From Polysphondylium violaceum (Eukaryota; Evosea; Eumycetozoa; Dictyosteliales; Dictyosteliaceae): 64,000 bases of DNA. The notes under the pieces are model-generated. The model saw only the letters and a list, made by a program, of their open reading frames with translations. It did no database searches and was not told the DNA's origin. The translations under genes and the position numbers were made by a program. The stretch lies in the NCBI GenBank assembly GCA_000277445.1, contig AJWJ01000002.1, forward strand, positions 1-64,000, in the 5' to 3' direction. Positions 57,949 through 64,000 of this stretch are shown piece by piece (position 1 is the stretch's first letter; every line of letters begins with the position of its first letter).

Positions 57949-58224
57949 CTTTGTTTAAATTATGATTTCATTTCCAGTGAAAATATATTAAATTGTCAAG
58001 CGCCTGTAGGACCAAACGGAAATTGGATTAATGTCGAGTACTGGCTTGTTTTTAAGAAATTTGGGTCAATTCAATCTGCTCAATACAAAATATTTTATAA
58101 AATAGAAGGAGATGATTCTAAATTTACTGTATGTAGCATTTTAAACTAAAAACTGATAAATATTTATTTACAAGAATTATAATTATAGGATTTATGTAGA
58201 ATAACCGAGTCTTATTCATTGTGA
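57922..58224 (+). pseudogene. truncated DNase II N-terminal fragment on opposite strand
   Basis: Exons 57922-58128 and 58189-58224 encode 80 aa: a signal peptide (MLIYIIFTILCLNYDFIS), then the DNase II N-terminus with its first Cys (NILNCQAPVGPNGNWINVEYW, split here: LNCQAPVG and NWINVEYWLVFKKFG) comparable with CYGDSGQPVDWFVVYKLP. The donor GTATGT and acceptor ATTATAG look good, but the second exon stops after 11 codons and no further DNase II sequence follows. Its start overlaps the 5' end of the minus-strand DNase II-like gene. It is either a truncated second gene or the displaced first exon of that gene. A short expressed secreted peptide cannot be excluded. Confidence 0.6.
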
Positions 58225-58738
58225 TCACTTTTAATTAAATGTTGTTCACAAAATACTTAAAAATATTTATTTTGGTCTTGTCGCCCAAAAAAAAAACTAA
58301 TGAAAAAAAATCTTCAAAAGCTAAGAATCATTTTTTTTTTTTGGTGCAAAAAAGCCAAAAAGATTTTGATTGGTTTTTTTGTACAAAGCACTCGTTCTTA
58401 AACTTTGCAAAATTCTATATTTAAAAAACATACTGTAGTTTTTAGATGATTTGAAATAAAATTATCAGCGAGATTCTCATACAGTATTTTATTGTTTTTG
58501 GTTGATAAAATACATCAAAATATTGGAAATCATTAGAACACCTTAAGGTGATCAGGTTTAATAAAGTTCAACATGGATTTTAATAAAATTTTATAAATCT
58601 GGTAGCATTTATGAAGGGGTGTGAGGTTTACCATGTGAAATAATAACAAATATATTAGATTTTAAGAGATGATAAAAAATATAAAATGAGATTCATGTCA
58701 ATTAATCAATGAATGATGATTTTCACAAACATAAAAAC

Positions 58739-59029
58739 TTAAAATATAAAAATAAAGATCTCACCACAAGAGAAGCCTTTTGTGTAGATTGTTTTATTGT
58801 CATTCATCATACATGTATTATATATTGGACCAAAAATAAAGATAGTATCTATCTTCAGTTCTATAAGACAACAATTATGTAAGACATACGGTGTCGTTTC
58901 ACATTTAAAGTGACATTTTCCAGAGCGCAAAATGATTCTGCACGGAATTAGAACTTGTCTAAAATTAGTTTTTTTAAAAAGATAGGCATCATTCAGTGAA
59001 TAGGTAGTGTTCACCAAAAGAATGGACAT
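58739..59029 (-). CDS. possible small Cys-containing protein or gene remnant
   Basis: An open frame of 96 codons with more normal codon composition than its surroundings (RSGKCHFKCETTPYVLHNCC, then GPIYNTCMMNDNK). There is no signal peptide and the last residues (IFIFIF) read into A/T-rich DNA, so the true end or a 3' exon is unclear. A degenerate inverted copy of its 3' part lies 0.5 kb away. I do not recognise it. Confidence 0.3.
   Translation of the reverse strand: MSILLVNTTYSLNDAYLFKKTNFRQVLIPCRIILRSGKCHFKCETTPYVLHNCCLIELKIDTIFIFGPIYNTCMMNDNKTIYTKGFSCGEIFIFIF
58760..58861 (-). repeat. inverted repeat, left arm
   Basis: About 100 bp whose reverse complement matches 59377-59467 with a few substitutions and small indels; for example both contain GATAGATACTAT, TGGTCCAATATAT, AATGACAATAAAAC and AAAAGGCTTCT.TTGTGGTGAG. 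The arms are about 515 bp apart. Confidence 0.75.
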
Positions 59030-59376
59030 CCTCCTTTTACATTGTTTGAACGTTTTATTTACATAAGTTTAAATCAAAATAAGTAATTAATTGGTCTCTG
59101 AGAACAGTCATGTTATCACCAAAGCTATAAAAGTTTGGGTTTTGTTAAGAATAAAGACACAATTGATCAACATAATAATAAAATTAAAACATTAAATTAT
59201 TAGATATATTGTTTATTTTATATTCCATACCATATTATAGTTGTAAAAGGATCTGAAAAATAAAATAAAAAATTTAATAGATAATTTGAGGTATTAAATA
59301 TATTATTAAAAATTAATGTAATTAAAGGGAATTATGTATTAAAAATTAATGTAATTAAAACAAAACAAATTTTAAT

Positions 59377-59467
59377 AGAAACTAAAGATAGATACTATTG
59401 GTCCAATATATGATACACATGAATGACAATAAAACACAAAAATTCAAAAGGCTTCTATTGTGGTGAG
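59377..59467 (+). repeat. inverted repeat, right arm
   Basis: Partner of 58760-58861 in opposite orientation. In this copy the reading frame present in the left arm is interrupted, so this looks like the decayed copy of an inverted duplication. Confidence 0.75.
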
Positions 59468-59631
59468 AAGGAGTGCGCAAACCCGACTAGATCTGATGAT
59501 CTTTATTTATTGTTTTTATATAATATTAAATATAAGATTAATATTATGGGACACGACTCATTCCTATTACAAAATAAATTATATTATTATTACACAATTA
59601 AGACCGATAAATGATTTAATATCATAAAAAT

Positions 59632-59704
59632 ACTCAGAGCGGGAATCGAACCCACGGCCTAATCCGTGTTAAGGATTCGTGATAACCAACTACACCATCC
59701 GAGC
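59632..59704 (-). tRNA. tRNA-Val (anticodon AAC)
   Basis: 73 bases that fold as a canonical tRNA. The acceptor stem GCTCGGA pairs with TCTGAGT (two G-U pairs). The D arm is GTGTAGTTGGTTATCAC, the anticodon stem AATCC/GGATT with loop TTAACAC gives anticodon AAC (Val, GUU). The T arm GTGGG-TTCGATT-CCCGC includes the B box GGTTCGATTCC. No intron; CCA is not encoded, as in eukaryotes. Several dictyostelid retroelements insert beside tRNA genes, but none is seen here. Confidence 0.95.
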
Positions 59705-59916
59705 TTGTTATAAAAGTAAAATTTTTTATATTATTTTATATTTTTTAGTTAAATATATTTAACCTGAATTAGAGTGGATTATAATTTGTTGAAATTAGAT
59801 AGAAAAATTGTTTATCTGAACTTTTTTGTGGAAAATTAAATTCCTGACAAAAATTTACAAAAATTAAGACGAAATGAAATTAAATTAATGATTTCTCGAT
59901 CATTAATTCGCACACA

Positions 59917-60815
59917 ATGATGGACAATCAATCAGTGAGTGGCGGTACTTCCAATAGTTACAATGAGACAACGATAAACAAGATCATGGAAAAAGAAGAG
60001 CCTGATCTCACCCAAGTCATGTGGAGAGACCCTCTATGGTTGCAAATGTTTCCTCTCAATGCACAGACTGTGTTGAGTTATTTCTATTACTCTCAGTTCT
60101 ATGATAAATCCTGTAATAATGAAATACTAAAGATGCAAAGATTAGAACTATCTTCGTTAAAGTAAGTCTTTTATTATGATCGAGACGGTGATGACCATCT
60201 AATGTAAATATGTATCTATTTAGAACAATGATTGGTATTGAATATGAATTGGCACATTTTGTTGAACCTGGCTTCTATGTGATTGCCAAGCAGAATAGAG
60301 TGTCGCCTACTGATGCAGTTATACAGACACTTTATTATGTTATCAATGGTAATATATATCAATCACCTTATCTTAGATCGGTGTTTACGTCGAGAATATC
60401 ACAATCACTGTATCATCTCAGTGAAGCATTTTCAAATATATCCTCCACTATTAATTGGGATATAACAAGTGGTTACTCTATGAATTTGGATCCAAACAAA
60501 CAACAAGAGAAATCAAAACTAGCTGCCTATTCTCGTAAACAAATTGAAGATACCAAACGTTTGGATGTATTGATAAACTCTTTATTTCAAAAGGTAAATA
60601 GATATCTATACACATAATAGATAGTAATAGTATTGCAATTATTAATATTAACTGTTTATTCATAGTTTCCTATTATTCCTAAACCAATGGTAGATAATCA
60701 ACCACAACAACCATCGCCTATTCTCGTTCCACACATTACAGGTATTGCTCCTCCTGTACAAAACATAGCATCACCTCCACAACAACAGCCACAACCACAA
60801 CAACCACCACAATAA
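59917..60815 (+). CDS. med6: Mediator complex subunit 6
   Basis: Three exons, 59917-60161, 60224-60593 and 60666-60815, give 254 aa (human MED6 is 246). Diagnostic blocks are the N-terminal [81 protein letters not shown], and a C-terminal FPIIPKP after LINSLFQK. The tail is Pro/Gln-rich. MED6 sits in the Mediator head and bridges to RNA polymerase II. A second Met lies one codon in (59920). Converges with the unknown gene ending at 60923. Confidence 0.94.
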
Positions 60816-60922
60816 TGATAAAAAGTAGACATATAGGAATATAACTAACTTGCACCTATATTTCATCCTGTACATAATTATAAATAAACACGACAATATG
60901 ATTCCTATCACATTGCACACAA

Positions 60923-62277
60923 TCAATGTTTCCAACCTTTTTCATGACCATCTTCCATTTGGGGCTCTAAAAAGCCTCTAAAGAAATCACCTGTTGCACT
61001 CCACCTCAACCCGTATCCTTGAGAATTTCTAATTTCAATGATTGGTATATTGTGCTAAGATATAGAGTTGGTGATTGTATTAGATGATTGAATATATTTG
61101 CATATATTTGTATATATTGATATTGTATACACATACAGGTAATAGATGAATATTTATCCAAAATGAATCGGAAAGGACTTTAACCAACACCTTTTCAGCT
61201 CTTTTATTCTTTACCATTTCTGGACCTTTATCGGAACCCCAAAAAGAATTTTCAGATCGAATACCGTGTTTGCATAGCGCTCTAGATGCAACAGTGAGTA
61301 ATGATTTACTTTTTGGTGCATGTAATTGATTTGCATGCTTTATTAAATCGATAGGACTATATTGAAGAGTAAATAATAAGGGTAAGTATATTGAATTTGT
61401 ACTCCAAACCTGGACATGTCAAGAAATACAATACCATTCAAGGAAATAGGTATCAAGAGATAACTTTGTTTTCCTAACATTGAATAAAGTCAATAGATTC
61501 CTATTATTTAAATTCTATTTAAAAACAAAAGGTTAGTATTGTTATTCTATAAATAGGAGTGTTCTATATCGTAATTACTTTAAAGAATTCATTGAAAAAC
61601 AGAGCTTTATTTTCATTATTTTCCAAATTGGCAAAAAAGTTAAACACCTGTTCATTCATATTCCTAAAATAAGTGATGGGGTTTATTGCATTATTGCCAC
61701 TATTACCATTACTATTACTATTTATATCTGGTTGTGCAATAATGTTATCTTTTTCTTGTTCACTTTTATCCACTTCAAACAAACCATCGAGGGAATCAAA
61801 TTTAATTGGAAATTGTTTACATTGATTCCAAGACATGAATAATATTGATAACTATATAGAGTATATATTATATCAAACATCAGATACATATACATTTACA
61901 CACACATATACGAGAGATATAGTTCCTCCAATGATATTTACATGTTTATAAAATGGTTTTGGTGGATAATAAAACTTATTCTCATTTAGACGAGTGAAAT
62001 AGTATTGTGGATTGTCATAGTTGAATAGATTGAATACTGCATCTGTGGGCGAATCGTCAAAAAACTTTAGCTTAAGATCATCATCAATCACTGTTTCGTC
62101 GAGCAATAGATGCTTGAATGTCACTGTGGTCTGATCAGGTTTATTGAATACCCATTCATCGCCATTCTTTTCCAAAACATCTTTTATACAACTACATATA
62201 TCTTGATAAATCTTGTTATTGAATACAGCTGTGTCATTGTTGTTGTTATTGCTATTGTTATTGCTATCTGTACTCAT
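60923..62277 (-). CDS. conserved-looking protein of unknown function
   Basis: Five exons: 62277-61912, 61851-61579, 61514-61479, 61409-61137 and 61054-60923, all phase 0, 359 aa. I merged two apparent separate frames because the 60-bp gap has a clean GT-AG pair and joins GGTISL to LSILFMSWNQC in frame. A 36-base exon (NLNNRNLLTLFN) links EFFK to VWSTNSIYLPLLF. The C-terminus is strikingly conserved in style: IPIIEIRNSQGYGLRW, then FFRGFLEPQMEDGHEKGWKH. I cannot name the family. No signal peptide; one Asn/Ser linker (about residues 165-180). Confidence 0.65.
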
Positions 62278-62433
62278 TTTGTAATCAAATGAAAAAAAAC
62301 AAAAAAAAACAAAAAAAAACATGACATAGGGTAATAATATAGTGCATTATATTCTTGATAAATTCCCAAGAAATAATAGTGACAGAGATAGAGATAGATT
62401 ACTGTTCAATTAAATACATGTGCTACTAAATAT

Positions 62434-62977
62434 TTATTGGGCTTGTTGATCTTGTGTTTTAAATGCTTGAAAATGATCAGCAATATCTTTTACTGCCCAC
62501 CATTGACTAAAGCTTTGACCATATAATACTTTATCTGTTGTTGTTATTGTTATTGTTTAATATTATTAGAGATGAGTGTTGTTAGAACTATAGTTATCGA
62601 GAACATGTAAGAATTGTAGTGTAGAACATACCAAAACCAGATTTAGCACCAAAGTGCTTTACATCGATAACTTGTCTTTGTACTAAATCCAAAACAAATT
62701 CAAACATGTAGTTTTCTGGATCATCTTTTGAAGATAATTTCTGACTGGCAAACTTGGTCAATGTGAATCCAATCTCTTGTCCAGTGACTGGAGTGTCGTA
62801 GAGATCAAAAGAAATGTTATCTGTAGTTATAAATTTTTTAGGATTTGATTGATATTCACCAACAACCAATGCTCTGGGATATTGTTCAAAGTAGTTGGAA
62901 TCGTTGAGAATAAGGTTAACCAATTGACCAACCAATCTAGGGAAAACACCGTCATTGTCTTTTTGTTTGTCTGTCAT
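62434..62977 (-). CDS. small unknown protein (148 aa)
   Basis: Two exons, 62977-62632 and 62534-62434, joined by a phase-1 intron with a GTATGT donor and a CAACAG acceptor. Features: FPRLVGQLVNLILNDSNYF, an ordered middle (YDTPVTGQEIGFTLTKFA, YMFEFVLDLVQRQVIDVKH) and an end with YGQSFSQWWAVKDIADHF. No signal peptide or membrane helix, low repeat content, so probably a compact cytosolic or nuclear protein. I do not recognise it. Confidence 0.65.
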
Positions 62978-63103
62978 TTCTATTTATTTATATGTTTATA
63001 TGTACAAGGTTTTATGAGTAATAATATTAATGCGCGCGTTTTTTTTTATCATTTTCATTTTTTTTTTTTTTTCATTTTTTTTTTTTCAAATTTGGGCGCA
63101 ATT

Positions 63104-63300
63104 TCATTCTAGGTAAGTGAGTAATTCCTCGAAATTAGATAAATTATTATCTCTATGTAAAAAAAGGATTTCCATTCAGTAAGAGAGTTTTCTATTAATA
63201 GAAAATAATGATTCATTATTTTACCTCTATATAAATTATTCAATTCAGGTTGATGAAACACTAAAGAAGAAATAGAGAGAAAAGTATAGGCTCTGGACAT
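63104..63300 (-). CDS. 40-aa microprotein gene
   Basis: Exons 63300-63225 and 63150-63104, phase-1 intron of 74 bp with a GTAAAA donor. The product starts MSRAYTFLSISSLVFHQPEL and ends in an amphipathic NLSNFEELLTYLE. The N-terminal half is basic/Ser/hydrophobic with no acidic residue until PEL, like a mitochondrial leader. The alternative acceptor two bases upstream gives a longer, hydrophobic, less plausible end. It sits head to head with PIGN, 248 bp apart. Function unknown. Confidence 0.5.
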
Positions 63301-63548
63301 AAACAAAACCTATATTTGTTTAATTTATATTTGATGTAAATATGAATAAATAAAAACGACGAAAGAATATTTTTTTTAAATTTTTTTTAATTTTCTTTTT
63401 TTTTCACTCCCACTTCTTCAAGAGATCTTCACCAAAAAATGATTTCTTGAAAATTAATTTTAAAAACACGAATCTCATTCAATATAATACAGATAGGTAG
63501 AATATAGATATTTTGTGTGTTTGTGTAAGCAACAATACAATATATACA

Positions 63549-64000
63549 ATGTATCATATCTATTCATCAGACATTCAACCCATTGCAAAGGGTCACAGTA
63601 AAAAGAATGATAAGAACAGTGAAGATCAAAAAAAGAGATTCAACTCCAAAGTGTTGGTCATTGTGTTGATAGGCATACTCTTTCATGCAGTGTTTACACT
63701 CAGTATCTTTGATATATACTTTAGATCTCCACTTGTTCACGGTATGACTCCTCATCCTGTTCATTCCCAACCACCAGCTAAAAGATTAGTTTTGTTTGTA
63801 GGTAAGTAGGAGTAGTGTTGGATTATGTATAAATGTATCAAGGATATAGGATAGGATATTAATACATCAATCAATAATAACAACAACAACAAAAGCTGAT
63901 GGATTAAGAGCAGACAAATTTTATGAACTTGAAAATCAAACAAGTAGAGCACCATTTCTTAGGGATATTGTAGAAAATAAGGGTAGTTGGGGTGTGTCAC
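63549..64000 (+). CDS. pigN: GPI ethanolamine phosphate transferase 1 (PIGN), 5' part
   Basis: Exons 63549-63801 and 63896 onward; the gene runs off the window. A basic cytosolic N-terminus is followed by a signal-anchor helix ([20 protein letters not shown]). Then the luminal alkaline-phosphatase-like domain begins: KRLVLFV joined by the phase-1 intron to ADGLRADKF, and [26 protein letters not shown] holds the first metal-binding Asp of the family. PIGN (Mcd4) adds phosphoethanolamine to the first mannose of GPI anchors in the ER. Only about 119 residues are visible. Confidence 0.9.

Larger units (their letters stand above)
58225..59631. other. A/T-rich region with inverted repeat, no clear gene
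   Basis: 1.4 kb between the DNase II fragment and the tRNA gene. It is A/T-rich apart from a minus-strand frame (about 59029-58739, starting MSILLVNTTYSLNDAY) whose base composition looks gene-like and which holds eight Cys, and a decayed partial copy of its end on the plus strand near 59377-59467. A short direct repeat (AAAAATTAATGTAATTAAA) occurs at about 59310 and 59341. I cannot name a family. Confidence 0.5.

Noticed and set aside
59400-60000. Retroelement beside the tRNA gene
   Set aside because: Dictyostelid elements often sit next to tRNA genes, but I found no reverse transcriptase, integrase, terminal repeat or target-site duplication here.
61564-61836. Separate gene starting at MSWNQCKQF
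   Set aside because: An in-frame GT-AG intron joins it to the upstream exon 62277-61912, so it is internal to one gene.

Overview
This window looks like nuclear DNA of a dictyostelid social amoeba. Intergenic DNA is extremely A/T-rich with long homopolymers. Introns are short (about 55-130 bp), A/T-rich and GT-AG. Low-complexity Asn/Gln/Ser/Thr tracts interrupt proteins, genes are dense, and the one clear tRNA gene has a eukaryotic layout. The coding regions are richer in G/C than those of D. discoideum, which suggests a more basal genus (for example Cavenderia or Heterostelium), but I cannot fix the species from sequence alone. One undetermined base (position 20553) shows it is a draft assembly. 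I recognised no transposon, retroelement or CRISPR array.

Layout: 1-5122 is gene-poor, simple-repeat-rich DNA. 5.1-10.7 kb holds a ZNF277-type zinc-finger gene and an insulysin-type M16 metallopeptidase. 11-17.3 kb holds three tandem members of a fast-evolving lineage family (a fourth lies at 53.4-55.5 kb). 17.6-18.3 kb encodes a two-HMG-box protein that resembles mitochondrial TFAM. 18.5-20.5 kb is an array of five tiny genes (31-42 aa), each with two exons and a phase-1 intron. 20.9-31.5 kb: a KH/RGG protein, a PfkB sugar kinase, U2 snRNP A', a HAPSTR1-like protein and a zinc-ribbon/coiled-coil RhoGEF. 32.2-40.3 kb: THOC7, a secreted protein, SF3B2, RAD51C and the large subunit of ribonucleotide reductase. 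The last two are head to head across a promoter with an E2F-like site. 42.6-50.7 kb is a giant hybrid histidine kinase (pseudokinase + AAA + GAF + HK + receiver). 50.7-53.3 kb is a degenerate EF-2-like protein. 55.6-58.2 kb is a rearranged DNase II locus, followed by an inverted repeat and a tRNA-Val. 59.9-64 kb: MED6, two unknown genes, a 40-aa microprotein gene and the 5' end of PIGN.

Many genes are core eukaryotic functions: splicing (U2A', SF3B2), mRNA export (THOC7), transcription (MED6) and dNTP supply with recombination (RNR1/RAD51C). Between them sit lineage-specific or decaying genes. The most novel-looking item is the five-gene micropeptide array. Next are the proteins that keep a fold but have lost catalytic residues (EF-2-like; kinase and AAA modules of the histidine kinase) and the DNase II locus whose N-terminal exon lies on the opposite strand.

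Exon borders below were read by eye from GT/AG sites, reading-frame continuity and remembered family sequences. No alignment or search was run.
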